NCBI RefSeq assembly: GCF_938074695.1
Contig: NZ_CALJEM010000021.1
Coordinates: 1-52,836, forward strand
Direction of reading: 5' to 3'
DNA length: 52,836 nucleotides
Origin: an uncultured Thermosynechococcus sp.
Lineage (GTDB): Bacteria; Cyanobacteriota; Cyanobacteriia; Thermosynechococcales; Thermosynechococcaceae
Notes under the pieces: model-generated
What the model was told of the DNA's origin: nothing
Databases searched by the model: none
What the model saw: only the letters and a program-made list of their open reading frames with translations
Translations under genes and position numbers: made by a program
Shown: in pieces, positions 26,970-35,941 of the stretch
How positions within the stretch are numbered: position 1 is the first letter of the stretch
How the letters are laid out: every line of letters starts with the position of its first letter

Positions 26970-27330
26970 CTAGTGTTGAGTGTCCAGAGATTCCAAGCGG
27001 GTGGTGCTCTTGAACCAACCTTTGCACCAGAAAAAGAAAAACAAACTGACCGCGACGGCGAGCATGATTGCCCAGTAGGCCGAATAGCCCCAATACCGGT
27101 TCAGTTCTGGCATGTCCCAAGGGGAGGCCTCAGGATCAAAGTTCATACCATAGATACCCACAATAAACGTTAGTGGAATGAAAATCGTCCAGATAATTGT
27201 TAGAGGCTTCGCAATCTCGTTCATTTTGTTGCCGATAGCAGAAAGATAGTGCTGAGGTAGGAGCCACATTCTTCAGGAGTTTCTAAGATGCGACGGCTGG
27301 CCTGATCTGGCTGATAGTTAATGAGAATGA
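26970..27330 (-). pseudogene. corA remnant (magnesium/cobalt channel C-terminus)
   Basis: Only the end of a CorA-type divalent metal channel remains. On the minus strand YLSAIGNKMNEIAKPLTIIW is followed by the ion-pore signature GIYGMNF, then DPEASPWDMPELNRYWGYSA, a second membrane helix and the basic end WFKSTTRLES. Upstream, the residues RRILETPEECGSYLS are still recognisable in another frame, so one frameshift lies near 27250. The cytoplasmic domain, about two thirds of a normal CorA, is missing. The remnant cannot form a channel. Confidence 0.82.
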
Positions 27331-27480
27331 GTGTTGGTGGCGGAGCATTAGCCTTGATGCTGAGGAATAGACAGAGTACAGACCAGCGACCGGAGGCGTA
27401 GGCCAACATGAGCCGCCCTGCTCCAAACCCCTCTGAAAAGTTAAGATTGTCAAGTGTAGTGGCATTCGCGGTGGGATCGT

Positions 27481-28389
27481 GTGGTGAATCCTCAAGTCTC
27501 AACAACCTCAGTGCCCACTTGGGTCGCGATCGCCCAACTCCTGCGCTGGCACAAACCGGCGGGGCGTTTGATTCTCCTGATTCCGGCGCTGTGGTCATTG
27601 ACATTGGCTAGCGGGGGCTTTCCCTCGTTGAAGCTGCTCCTGATTATCACCGTGGGGGCGATCGCCACCAGTGCAGCGGGCTGCATTGTGAATGACTGTT
27701 GGGATCGGAACATTGACCCTTATGTGCAGCGGACGCAAAACCGCCCCCTTGCCAGCCGGCGACTCTCCTTGGGTGTGGCCTTGGGTCTAATGATAATTGC
27801 TCTGCTCTGTGCTTGGGGATTGACCTTTTACCTCACTCCCTTGGGATATTGGCTAGCGGTGGCTGCTGTGCCGGTGATTCTCCTCTATCCTTTGGCGAAG
27901 CGGGTCTTTCCCGTTCCGCAGCTTGTGTTGGCAATAGCTTGGGGGTTTGCTGTGCTGATTCCTTGGGCAGCGGTACAGGGGCGCTTAACCTTGACTACCG
28001 CGTGGTTGTGGGCGGCAGTGGTGGTGTGGACACTGGCCTTTGATACGGTCTATGCCATGCCCGATCGCCCCGATGATCGCCGACTGGGGGTCAATTCTAG
28101 TGCCTTATTTTTTGGTGCCTATGCGCCCTTGGCGATCGCCCTATTTTATGGGCTGACGGTGGTGTTTCTAATCATTGTTGGTTTCAGGGCGGGACTCACT
28201 TGGCGATTTTGGCTGGCTTTGACAGTCACCACCTACTTTTGGCTGCGCCAATCCCTGCAAATCTATACCCACGAACGCCGTGCGCCGCAAACCACAACGC
28301 TTTCCCTTCAGACCTATGCGCGTTACTTCAATGAAAATGTCTGGTTGGGCTTTTTGCTCTGGGTGGGGATGTGGTCTCCTACGCCTTAG
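27481..28389 (+). CDS. ubiA: UbiA prenyltransferase for plastoquinone (4-hydroxybenzoate solanesyltransferase)
   Basis: Attaches the C45 prenyl chain to 4-hydroxybenzoate in the cyanobacterial plastoquinone pathway. It has 302 residues, a GTG start and eight or nine membrane helices. Both aspartate motifs are present: NDCWDRNID (NDxxDxxxD) and [36 protein letters not shown] at the start is typical of UbiA. Another window gene acts in quinone synthesis (methyltransferase at 31772). The 3' end overlaps comB by 11 bp, tail to tail. Confidence 0.93.
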   Translation: MVNPQVSTTSVPTWVAIAQLLRWHKPAGRLILLIPALWSLTLASGGFPSLKLLLIITVGAIATSAAGCIVNDCWDRNIDPYVQRTQNRPLASRRLSLGVALGLMIIALLCAWGLTFYLTPLGYWLAVAAVPVILLYPLAKRVFPVPQLVLAIAWGFAVLIPWAAVQGRLTLTTAWLWAAVVVWTLAFDTVYAMPDRPDDRRLGVNSSALFFGAYAPLAIALFYGLTVVFLIIVGFRAGLTWRFWLALTVTTYFWLRQSLQIYTHERRAPQTTTLSLQTYARYFNENVWLGFLLWVGMWSPTP

Positions 28390-29113
28390 TCAAGAGCTTG
28401 GGGGAAACCTGCCACGGCACAATTGCCAGAATATCCACTTGGGCACAGTATTTGAGATCGGCTTCATTGCCGAGGTGGAGGAGGCGCTGCCCGTGGCTGG
28501 AATGGTGAAAGAGGGTCAATAGATCATCTTGATAGTAGCGGTACAGCGCGGTGGCGGCGATGGTTTCATCATTGCCGGCAAGGGTTTCCAAGGGAGCCTC
28601 CTGCCGACCCCACAGGTAGTGAATCAGTGCTCCAGCACAAACGGTATCTTCGAGGGAATAACTCCCTTCCCAACCAGAACCCACAATCCAAACAGTTTCT
28701 GGTTGATGTTTTTGCACAAACTCGGCAACCGCCGCACGATTCACCAAGGCGGCGGCCAGAACGAGGGGACTGGCCTGAATGCGCTCCAAAGAACGGGTGC
28801 CATTCGTCGTACTCATAAAGAGACGACACCCTTTAACGCGCTCGGGAACACACTCCGCGGGGGAGTTGCCCATGTCAAAACCAGCAACTTTTTTCCCTCC
28901 CCGCTCACCAACGCGAATTCGTTTGGCTGCCGGCCACTGCTGACTGACTTGCTCTAATTCTGCCAGATCACTAAAGACTTGAACTGCCTCCGCACCCGCA
29001 GCAAGAGCCGTGGCGATCGTCGTGGTTGCTCGCAGAACATCAACAGCAATAGCACAGTCAGGCTGCCAGTCGGCTGGTACACGCTCTGGTGTGTGGTAAG
29101 TATAGATTTTCAT
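28379..29113 (-). CDS. comB: ComB-type 2-phosphosulfolactate phosphatase
   Basis: Family enzyme removes phosphate from 2-phosphosulfolactate in archaeal coenzyme M synthesis. Cyanobacteria have the protein without that pathway, so the actual substrate here is unclear. It has 244 residues with family motifs [51 protein letters not shown] and the metal-site region [20 protein letters not shown]. psb32 lies 19 bp upstream on the same strand. Confidence 0.92.
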   Translation of the reverse strand: MKIYTYHTPERVPADWQPDCAIAVDVLRATTTIATALAAGAEAVQVFSDLAELEQVSQQWPAAKRIRVGERGGKKVAGFDMGNSPAECVPERVKGCRLFMSTTNGTRSLERIQASPLVLAAALVNRAAVAEFVQKHQPETVWIVGSGWEGSYSLEDTVCAGALIHYLWGRQEAPLETLAGNDETIAATALYRYYQDDLLTLFHHSSHGQRLLHLGNEADLKYCAQVDILAIVPWQVSPKLLTKA

Positions 29114-29132
29114 AAATAGAAGAAGGGTTTGG

Positions 29133-29819
29133 CTACGATGATCCTTGATACATAAAGTATGTCACCATTGGGATCACCGTAGCGGCGATTAACAGGGCAA
29201 CGACAATAATTGTGGCGGAGCGATCGTCGGTTTCCTCTTTGCTCTTGTAGGTTTTCTCGACAACAGCTTCTCGCACCAGCGGTGGCCCCGGATCGGGTTC
29301 ACCTTTGAGGACTTTGGCAAGGCGATCGACGGTGTCAAGCACCGATTGATTGTAGTTGCCGTCCCGCAGGGGCACCCGCATCGTTTCTTGGACAATACTT
29401 TCAGCCGTCTCAGGATTCAAGCGTTCAGCCACAGCCTCACCATAATGAATTGCTGTGCCATTGGTAACAGTATCGAGGGCAATGATCACCTGATTGGCTT
29501 GGGACTCCGCATCGGGAAACCACTGCCTAAAGAGGTTGTCCACAAAGCTCTGGGGGGTTTCACCATAGTCAAGGCGGTGCAGTGTAACAATATGAACATT
29601 GATGCCCGTTGCCTCGGCGAGATCTTGGAGCGATCGCCCGACACTGCCTTCGGTGACTGCACTGAGAACATTGCCTTCATCAATGACACCAGTTGCTGTT
29701 CCCGGAAAGGGAATATCGATCGCGCTGGTTGCCCAAAGGGGGGTGACCCACAACGTACTAGCGAGTAGTGCCAGCAAAAGAGAGCGAATGGTGTTCTTCC
29801 AAGCCACTTGCCAATGCAT
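29133..29819 (-). CDS. psb32: Psb32 (TPM-domain photosystem II repair factor)
   Basis: Membrane-anchored TPM-domain protein that helps protect and repair photosystem II. It has 228 residues: N-terminal signal peptide ([17 protein letters not shown]), a TPM domain with [10 protein letters not shown] and [20 protein letters not shown] plus the [19 protein letters not shown] stretch, and a C-terminal membrane helix ([20 protein letters not shown]). This layout fits Psb32 and its plant counterpart TLP18.3. It is 19 bp from comB. Confidence 0.87.
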   Translation of the reverse strand: MHWQVAWKNTIRSLLLALLASTLWVTPLWATSAIDIPFPGTATGVIDEGNVLSAVTEGSVGRSLQDLAEATGINVHIVTLHRLDYGETPQSFVDNLFRQWFPDAESQANQVIIALDTVTNGTAIHYGEAVAERLNPETAESIVQETMRVPLRDGNYNQSVLDTVDRLAKVLKGEPDPGPPLVREAVVEKTYKSKEETDDRSATIIVVALLIAATVIPMVTYFMYQGSS

Positions 29820-29895
29820 CTGTGCTTAACCCTGTGTGTTTCTCTGCAATTTTCTCAGATGTTGATCGCAAAAATAAATTTTCTTTTCATAAATC

Positions 29896-31563
29896 TTAAT
29901 TTTCCACTGCTGACCATGAATAAATGAGATGAGGCTGCCACTCCCTAGGCGGCTGTTGCGTATAGGCTTGGCGATCCAGATGCATAGGTAGGTTAAGCAT
30001 CGGATCACCGCCTGTAGCCACAAGAAATTCAAACCCCTTCAGCCTTGGCCATTGACAAAATTGCCGCAGCAGGGTTTGCACCGCAAGCACATAGGGATGT
30101 TCTGGCTGCTGGTACCAGTGGCGGTCAGCTAAATGGGGTTGATCAAAGCCAAAGTGAACAATCAGGTTAGGATGCCCAAAGATGGCCTGAGCCACAGGTC
30201 GAGCTTCTTCCCGCACTAGCAAATGGACGCCTGCAGCCAAATGACGCAGTTTTTCCAGCCGCTCATAGCGATCGCCCGGATTGAGTTGCGACTCTTGCCA
30301 GCGAAAGGCCACGGTAATTAGGTAAGTTTGTAGCAGCAGATGCCCCAGTTTCTGGGCCTTGGTGGTTAAGTAGGGGGTGTTGTAGGGGGTCGCTTCAATC
30401 AACAACGGCACCCGATCCACCACTTCAAGGCCATAGCCCTTAAGGCCAGCAATTTTGCGGGGGTTATTGGTAATCAGGCGAATTTGCTTCACCCCTAGGT
30501 CATTTAGGATTTGTGCCCCAACCCCATAGTCACGTAAATCTGCTGGAAATCCAAGTTTTTCATTTGCTTCCACCGTGTCAAAGCCCAAGTCTTGGAGGGA
30601 ATAGGCGCGCAGTTTATTCACTAGGCCAATCCCCCGTCCCTCCTGACGTAGATAAACCACCACGCCGCGACCGGCAGTGTTAATCATCTTCAGTGCCGCT
30701 TGCAGTTGCATCCGACAATCGCAGCGCAGGGAACCAAGGGCATCGCCGGTCAGGCACTCGGAATGAACCCGCACCAGCACGGGTTGTTCGCTAAACGTGG
30801 CGGGATCCCCTTTGACAATGGCGACATGCTCCGATTGATCGAGGGAGTTGCGATAGCCATAGATTTGGAATTCACCGAACTCCGTCGGTAGCTTGGCCAC
30901 AGCCTCGCGACGGACAAAACGCTCATGCTGGAGACGATAGCTAATCAAATCAGCAATGCTTATGATTTTGAGCTGGTGGGTACGGGCATATTCCAAGAGT
31001 TGGGGCAGCCGTGACATGGTGCCGTCGGGATTTTGAATTTCGCAAATGACACCCGCCGGGTAGAGTCCCGCCAAGCGGGTTAGATCGACGGCTGCCTCTG
31101 TGTGGCCAGCACGCTTGAGAACGCCGCCAGGACGCGATCGCAGGGGAAAGACATGGCCGGGGCGACGCAAATCTTGAGGCTGGGTAGTGGGGTCAATGAG
31201 CGCTTGAATGGTGCGGGCACGGTCTTCGGCGGAAATGCCGGTGGTGACCCCCCACCGCGGACCGGCATCCACACTCACCGTAAAGGCCGTTTGATTGCTG
31301 TCGGTATTTGTTGTCACCATTAAGGGCAGATCTAATTCATCGAGGCGATCGCCCTCCATGGCAAGGCAAATTAGTCCCCGTGCATGAACCGCCATAAAGT
31401 TAATCATCGCGGGGGTTACCCGCTCGGCGGCACCAATGAGATCCCCTTCATTTTCGCGATTCTCATCATCCACCACCACAATGACTTCGCCCCGCCGCAG
31501 GGCATCCAACGCAGATTCAATCGAGTCAAACACAGGCACGTCCGCCAAGGCAGTTACTTCCAA
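29896..31563 (-). CDS. ribBA: RibBA, bifunctional riboflavin synthesis enzyme
   Basis: Makes the two precursors of riboflavin: 3,4-dihydroxy-2-butanone 4-phosphate from ribulose 5-phosphate, and the pyrimidine from GTP. It has 555 residues. The N-terminal DHBP synthase has [19 protein letters not shown] and [17 protein letters not shown]. The middle GTP cyclohydrolase II has the zinc cysteines [20 protein letters not shown] and [12 protein letters not shown]. About 140 further residues form a C-terminal extension of unknown role common in cyanobacteria. The start is TTG at 31563; no better ATG fits the conserved N-terminus. Confidence 0.95.
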   Translation of the reverse strand: MEVTALADVPVFDSIESALDALRRGEVIVVVDDENRENEGDLIGAAERVTPAMINFMAVHARGLICLAMEGDRLDELDLPLMVTTNTDSNQTAFTVSVDAGPRWGVTTGISAEDRARTIQALIDPTTQPQDLRRPGHVFPLRSRPGGVLKRAGHTEAAVDLTRLAGLYPAGVICEIQNPDGTMSRLPQLLEYARTHQLKIISIADLISYRLQHERFVRREAVAKLPTEFGEFQIYGYRNSLDQSEHVAIVKGDPATFSEQPVLVRVHSECLTGDALGSLRCDCRMQLQAALKMINTAGRGVVVYLRQEGRGIGLVNKLRAYSLQDLGFDTVEANEKLGFPADLRDYGVGAQILNDLGVKQIRLITNNPRKIAGLKGYGLEVVDRVPLLIEATPYNTPYLTTKAQKLGHLLLQTYLITVAFRWQESQLNPGDRYERLEKLRHLAAGVHLLVREEARPVAQAIFGHPNLIVHFGFDQPHLADRHWYQQPEHPYVLAVQTLLRQFCQWPRLKGFEFLVATGGDPMLNLPMHLDRQAYTQQPPREWQPHLIYSWSAVEN

Positions 31564-31771
31564 AACTCTTAAGGGTTCTTAATTACTAAGTTACAGCGTT
31601 TTTCACGGGGAGTGGGTGCCTGCAACACTGGTAAGCAGGATTGTACCAATTTTTTAGGATAAATCGTGTTCATGGTGTTCCTGCAGGAAACCCCATCTAC
31701 GGCTCTGTGCCTTGTGAAAATGCTGAAAATCTCGTCATCATAGTGAAAGGTTTAGCCAACCAATCCGCTGC

Positions 31772-32746
31772 ATGTCTCATCTATTACTCATACTCGTTAT
31801 CGCTGTTAGCGCCTTAGTCGTCGTGGGGTTAGCGCTTTACCTATTGTTTCCCCGCAAGTACGAGTCTGCCCGCTCTGTTGCCAAGTCCTATGACGAGTGG
31901 ACTAATGATGGCATTCTTGAGTTTTACTGGGGTGAGCATATTCACCTTGGCCACTATGGTTCGCCCCCCCGTCCCAAAGACTTTCGCCAAGCGAAGGTAG
32001 ATTTTGTCCATGAAATGGTGCGCTGGGCCGGTCTTGATCGCCTGCCGGCCGGCACCACTGTTTTGGATGTGGGCTGTGGCATTGGCGGCAGCAGCCGCAT
32101 CTTGGCGCGCGATTACGGTTTCCATGTAACAGGGATTACAATTAGCCCCGAACAGGTGCGGCGGGCGCGGGAACTGACGCCTCCTGATCTGAATGTGCAG
32201 TTTCAAGTGGATGACGCCTTAGCCCTGTCATTTCCAGACGCAAGTTTTGACGTGGTTTGGTCAATTGAAGCAGGCCCCCACATGCCTGATAAGCAGCAAT
32301 TTGCCAAAGAGTTACTCCGTGTCCTGAAGCCGGGGGGGATTCTTGTGGTTGCTGATTGGAACCAGCGAGACGATCGCCAGCGCCCCTTAAGCTTCTGGGA
32401 GCGGCTAATTATGCGCCAACTCCTAGATCAATGGGCACACCCTGCCTTTGCCAGTATTGAAGGCTTTACCGAAGCCCTGAAAGCAACCGGTTTAGTGGCA
32501 GGAGAGGTAATCACCGCCGACTGGACCCAAGAAACGCTCCCCTCGTGGTTAGATTCAATTTGGCAGGGCATTGTGCGACCCGAAGGGCTGATTCGCTTTG
32601 GCCTACCGGGACTGGTAAAATCCTTGCGGGAAGTGCCCACTTTCCTGCTGATGCGGATTGCCTTTGGCATGGGACTGTGCCGCTTTGGCATGTTTCGCGC
32701 CGTGCGTGCAGAAGTTCCTGCCCTCTCCCTGAGCCAAACAACTTAG
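31772..32746 (+). CDS. MPBQ/MSBQ methyltransferase (tocopherol and plastoquinone pathways)
   Basis: SAM-dependent methyltransferase acting on 2-methyl-6-phytyl- or solanesyl-benzoquinone. It has 324 residues: one N-terminal membrane helix (LLILVIAVSALVVVGLALYL), then SYDEWTNDGILEFYWGEHIH, the SAM motif LDVGCGIGGSSRILARDYG, SIEAGPHMPDKQQFAKELLR and a C-terminal FGMGLCRFGMFRAV. It matches Synechocystis Sll0418 closely as I remember it. The last 4 bp overlap the next gene tail to tail. Confidence 0.93.
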   Translation: MSHLLLILVIAVSALVVVGLALYLLFPRKYESARSVAKSYDEWTNDGILEFYWGEHIHLGHYGSPPRPKDFRQAKVDFVHEMVRWAGLDRLPAGTTVLDVGCGIGGSSRILARDYGFHVTGITISPEQVRRARELTPPDLNVQFQVDDALALSFPDASFDVVWSIEAGPHMPDKQQFAKELLRVLKPGGILVVADWNQRDDRQRPLSFWERLIMRQLLDQWAHPAFASIEGFTEALKATGLVAGEVITADWTQETLPSWLDSIWQGIVRPEGLIRFGLPGLVKSLREVPTFLLMRIAFGMGLCRFGMFRAVRAEVPALSLSQTT

Positions 32747-33378
32747 GCCAGTTGCTCGCGAATAAGGGGCAACATCATGCCCCAGATGGCCGGCTGTACC
32801 TCCTTGAGGGCGTGATCGCTGTCCAATTCCACCCGACTCACCCAAGGGCGGCCTTCACAGTAGCGACGACTGGCTTCGATGGGAATCACCTCATCCTGAA
32901 GGCCATGGAAAATGAGGGTCGGCACAGGCCGCTGTAGCTGGCGATCGTCATAGGCCAGTAAATCCTTAGCAAAGTCGTAGCTCAAGGGCAGCAGGCGTTC
33001 TGCGGTGTGGTGATAGACTTCCAAAACCCCTGTTTCTTGCCAGCGATGGTATTGATTGCCTAAACGGGGCAGCCAATGGCTGGCGAACTCAAAGGCAGGG
33101 GCAAGGAGAAAGAGTTGCACCACTTGGGGATGTTTTTCTGCTAGCCAGGCGGCAGTTAATCCGCCAAAACTTGAGCCAATTATCGTCACGGGTTCCTCAG
33201 GAGAAAGCAGCGCCGCTACCTGGGCAATTTGGCGACTCAGCGTTAAGTGAAAAAAATCTCCTTGATTCAGATCAGGAATGAGGAGTGACTGACCGAGTTC
33301 CTCAAAGCGATCGCGAAAATACTGAGCTTTACCCGAGCGTGGGGACGAGGCAAATCCATGGAGGTAGAGATATTGCAT
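32743..33378 (-). CDS. YqiA-like alpha/beta-hydrolase esterase
   Basis: Small esterase-type hydrolase of 211 residues. The family start YLYLHGFASSPRSGKAQYF is clear. The nucleophile elbow is GSSFGG (Ser), the acid lies in HGLQDEVIP, and the His is in ELDSDHALKEV. The substrate is unknown. It belongs to the group with E. coli YqiA. It is divergently placed from psaD across 347 bp. Confidence 0.88.
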   Translation of the reverse strand: MQYLYLHGFASSPRSGKAQYFRDRFEELGQSLLIPDLNQGDFFHLTLSRQIAQVAALLSPEEPVTIIGSSFGGLTAAWLAEKHPQVVQLFLLAPAFEFASHWLPRLGNQYHRWQETGVLEVYHHTAERLLPLSYDFAKDLLAYDDRQLQRPVPTLIFHGLQDEVIPIEASRRYCEGRPWVSRVELDSDHALKEVQPAIWGMMLPLIREQLA

Positions 33379-33725
33379 TGATCAATCATCCCCTGTGAGG
33401 AGCGGACATATTTTTGTTGTACTTTATCAATAATCTTAACAAATTTGCCCTTTAGCTATAGGTTTTTTAAGGGTGATCATTGCCAATAGTTCAGAATCAG
33501 GATCAAGTAGCCCAATAACGACGAGTCATCGTGAACGAACTGTTACAGTTTCTCACAACTTGCCGCAAGATAGCGGTTTCAGTGCTACGATGCCGTTGAA
33601 TCTGGCTACAGCCCTTTTCGCAAGATGGAGAGAATTACCTCCTCTTTGTGTATCCCATATGCAAGAAAAGGGTTGTATCTAGCCGATCTTAAGGATAAAA
33701 ACGTGAGCGATTGAGGATCGAACGC
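33379..33725 (+). promoter_or_regulatory. psaD upstream region with a long leader inverted repeat
   Basis: No gene in this 347-bp gap. TGTTACAGTTTCTCACAA near 33541-33558 resembles the HLR1 element (paired TTACA-like blocks) bound by RpaB at photosystem I genes, but one half is imperfect. Closer to psaD, ACAGCCCTTTTC (33608-33619) pairs with GAAAAGGGTTGT (33665-33676), 11 Watson-Crick pairs and one wobble. Inside that loop, GGAG and CTCC can form a smaller stem and ACCTCCT could mask a ribosome site. Both signals suggest light and leader control of psaD. Confidence 0.45.
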
Positions 33726-34145
33726 ATGACAACACTCACTGGGCAACCCCCGCTCTACGGTGGCAGCACCGGCGGCCTCCTCAGCAAAGCGGATACCGAA
33801 GAGAAATACGCCATCACGTGGACAAGCCCCAAAGAGCAAGTTTTTGAAATGCCGACGGCTGGGGCTGCGGTGATGCGTGAAGGCGAAAATCTCGTTTACC
33901 TTGCCCGCAAGGAGCAGTGCCTTGCCCTCGCTACCCAACAACTGCGTCCCCGCAAAATTAACGACTATAAAATCTATCGCATTTTCCCCGATGGGGAAAC
34001 GGTGTTGATCCATCCTAAGGATGGGGTTTTCCCTGAGAAAGTGAACCAAGGGCGTGAAGCCGTCAACAGTGTGCCGCGCTCCATTGGCCAAAATCCCAAC
34101 CCCTCTCAACTCAAGTTCACGGGCAAAAAGCCCTACGATCCATAG
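33726..34145 (+). CDS. psaD: PsaD, photosystem I ferredoxin-docking subunit
   Basis: Stromal (cytoplasmic) extrinsic subunit of photosystem I that docks ferredoxin. It has 139 residues, the normal length. Family hallmarks include [60 protein letters not shown] and [23 protein letters not shown] 33726 is preceded by GAGG at a usable distance. The next gene on this strand is separated by a strong terminator. Confidence 0.99.
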   Translation: MTTLTGQPPLYGGSTGGLLSKADTEEKYAITWTSPKEQVFEMPTAGAAVMREGENLVYLARKEQCLALATQQLRPRKINDYKIYRIFPDGETVLIHPKDGVFPEKVNQGREAVNSVPRSIGQNPNPSQLKFTGKKPYDP

Positions 34146-34171
34146 ATTGGCCCTGAACAGCCTCTTGAGTG

Positions 34172-34207
34172 CCCCCTGTGGACCAGCCACGGGGGGGATT
34201 TGTTTTA
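34172..34207 (+). terminator. intrinsic terminator of psaD
   Basis: CCCCCTGTGG (34172-34181) pairs with CCACGGGGG with one bulged T, around a short loop, and a T-rich tail (TTTGTTTT) follows. It starts 27 bases after the psaD stop. This is the most convincing terminator in the window. Confidence 0.85.
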
Positions 34208-34288
34208 GCTATGGTTGAGCAGGCCTTCCAGACTATCCTATTTGACCGCTGTGCCTGATGATAAGGAAGACAGAGTCAGGTGACGCCC

Positions 34289-34597
34289 ATGAGTCGTACC
34301 CCCCTAATCGAACGCCTAGCGGCTGAAATTGGCCGTGATATTTACATTGATGTGGCCAAATGGCATCTCTACCTTGGGGATGCAAAACTGGCAACCCCCC
34401 TTGCTGAGGCCTTTTTGCCCCTCTTGGAACAGGGGGAGATCAATGCGGCGCAGGTCACCAGCATCTTGCAGGAGGTTTCAGTTCCCCTTGGCGGGGGTCA
34501 GCACTCCCTTTCCCTCGATCGCCTGATTCCCAAGGCCAACCAAGCGTTGCTGGTAGAACTGCTCAACCGCTTCCGCCAAGAGGAGCTGGAGTTCTAG
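34289..34597 (+). CDS. DUF3181-family protein
   Basis: Soluble protein of 102 residues from the cyanobacterial/plastid family DUF3181, function unknown. Typical stretches are LAAEIGRDIYIDVAKWHLYL and LAEAFLPLLEQGEINAAQVT plus VPLGGGQHSLSLDRLIP. ATG 34289 has AGG 8 bases before it; an alternative GTG at 34280 adds three residues. The stop overlaps that of the cyclase gene by 4 bp, tail to tail. Confidence 0.85.
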   Translation: MSRTPLIERLAAEIGRDIYIDVAKWHLYLGDAKLATPLAEAFLPLLEQGEINAAQVTSILQEVSVPLGGGQHSLSLDRLIPKANQALLVELLNRFRQEELEF

Positions 34598-35658
34598 TGC
34601 ACCGTGCCCCACTCCTGTTGGGCATTGACCGGGGGCAAAAGATAAATGCGCAGAAGATGACCTGCGATCGCCAGTTGATGGGGAAGCTTCCGCAAGGCCT
34701 TCAGCCACTGCGGTTGATTGCTGGCTTCTATGGCTTGGAGTTTTTCGTTAATCTCAACACAGCGTTGCAGACGCGGATAAAACTCAGGGTGGTCAACATT
34801 GAGCACCACAGAGAAGGTGCGCGCCGCTGTTTCATTCGTTTTGGCAATCACTTCGCGATCAAATTCCGTGGCATTGAGGCCAAGGGCTTCATAGAATTTG
34901 GCACGCTCATGCACCGTCAGGGTATGGGTGGCAAACACCGCTAGCAGGAAGAAACGCATCCAGAGTTTAGCGCCCCAGCCTTGAATCAATTGCGGCTGGG
35001 AGTGGATTAGAGCCTTAAAAATATCGCCGTGGCGATTCTCATCCTGGCACCAACTTTCAAAGTAATTAAACAGAGGATAGAAGGAATGTTCAGGGTGCTT
35101 TTCAAGGTGACGGTAGATAATGATGTAGCGCCAGTAACCGATTTTCTCCGATAGATAGACAGTGTAGAGCACCCAGGGCAGGGGGAAAAAGGTGTACTTG
35201 CGCGCCTTGGACAGATAGCCCAAGTCCATGGCATGGCCAAAATCCATCATTGCCTTGTTGAGAAACCCTGCGTGCCGCGCCTCATCCCGTGCCATGAGGT
35301 GAAAGATTTCCGCCAAAAGGGGGTTGCGATTCTTGAGCTTGCGCGAGAGTTCCTTAAAGAGCAAAAACCCTGAAAACTCAGAGACACAGGAACGCTCAAG
35401 ATAGTCAATAAAGGCTTTGCGGGTCTCTGCATCCAAGGTGTCCCATGTGCCTTTGAAGGAGTCGTCGCGGACAAAGTGATGGCGGTTGTAGTCTGCCCGC
35501 ATTTCCGCCAACATTGCTTCGAGTTGTTCCCGCTGGCGACTGAGGTCAAGTTTTGCTGCCTGTTCAAAATCTGTTGTGTAAAAGCGGGGCGTTAAAAGGT
35601 TTTCACGAATGGTTTTAACAGTCTGGCCTGAATCAGGGTGGGGGGCGATCGCCACCAT
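34594..35658 (-). CDS. acsF: AcsF-type Mg-protoporphyrin IX monomethyl ester cyclase (probable ChlAII)
   Basis: Oxygen-dependent diiron enzyme that makes the fifth ring of chlorophyll. It has 354 residues. Diiron ligands are visible in SCVSEFSGFLLFKELSR, ARDEARHAGFLN and WCQDENRHGDIFKA, with the family start LLTPRFYTTDFEQA. Cyanobacteria usually carry two copies: a main one and a low-oxygen one next to heme oxygenase 2 and hemN. The location here, divergent from exactly those genes, suggests the low-oxygen copy (ChlAII); sequence alone cannot prove this. The promoter at 35707-35734 overlaps a perfect dyad. Confidence 0.92.
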   Translation of the reverse strand: MVAIAPHPDSGQTVKTIRENLLTPRFYTTDFEQAAKLDLSRQREQLEAMLAEMRADYNRHHFVRDDSFKGTWDTLDAETRKAFIDYLERSCVSEFSGFLLFKELSRKLKNRNPLLAEIFHLMARDEARHAGFLNKAMMDFGHAMDLGYLSKARKYTFFPLPWVLYTVYLSEKIGYWRYIIIYRHLEKHPEHSFYPLFNYFESWCQDENRHGDIFKALIHSQPQLIQGWGAKLWMRFFLLAVFATHTLTVHERAKFYEALGLNATEFDREVIAKTNETAARTFSVVLNVDHPEFYPRLQRCVEINEKLQAIEASNQPQWLKALRKLPHQLAIAGHLLRIYLLPPVNAQQEWGTVH

Positions 35659-35706
35659 AAGCCTTTCACTCCTATAGAACTAAGCCTATGTTTGTCATAC
35701 CGTTTT

Positions 35707-35734
35707 ACTATACTATATCCCTTAGAATGGTCAA
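35707..35734 (-). promoter_or_regulatory. promoter of the acsF-type gene
   Basis: On the minus strand TTGACC (35734-35729) and TATAGT (35712-35707) are 16 bases apart, close to the vegetative consensus. The start codon is 48 bases further on. The -35 box shares bases with the dyad at 35730-35747. Confidence 0.6.
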
Positions 35735-35747
35735 GAATTGTCTTGAC
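35730..35747. promoter_or_regulatory. perfect 7-bp dyad, candidate operator (ChlR-like)
   Basis: GTCAAGA-ATTG-TCTTGAC: two exact 7-bp arms with a 4-bp centre, 18 bp in all. This is the size and symmetry of a MarR-family site. In other cyanobacteria the MarR-type, oxygen-sensing activator ChlR controls chlAII-ho2-hemN. That this is its site is inference. No chlR gene is in the window. Confidence 0.55.
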
Positions 35748-35793
35748 GTTTTTGCAAAAGTAAGCAGTTTTGTAATGTTTTTTGAAGTTTCGC

Positions 35794-35822
35794 TTGACAG
35801 CCATATGGTCAAAAAGTAATAC
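35794..35822 (+). promoter_or_regulatory. promoter of the heme oxygenase-hemN-desaturase unit
   Basis: TTGACA (35794-35799) and TAATAC (35817-35822) are separated by exactly 17 bases. The -35 box and the GTCAA at 35808-35812 also make a TTGAC-N9-GTCAA pair, so the same half-site motif as the neighbouring dyad recurs, in everted order. A 120-base leader precedes the ATG. Confidence 0.6.
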
Positions 35823-35941
35823 TCACCTGTAGCTTGCCGTTCTGCCCCTATCTAGCCCACGGCCATTCCCCGTTGGCAGGCCAACCTTTGCCTCAAAAAA
35901 ATGTTGAAAATAAATTTCAGGAGCTTTCAGGAGCCACCGCT

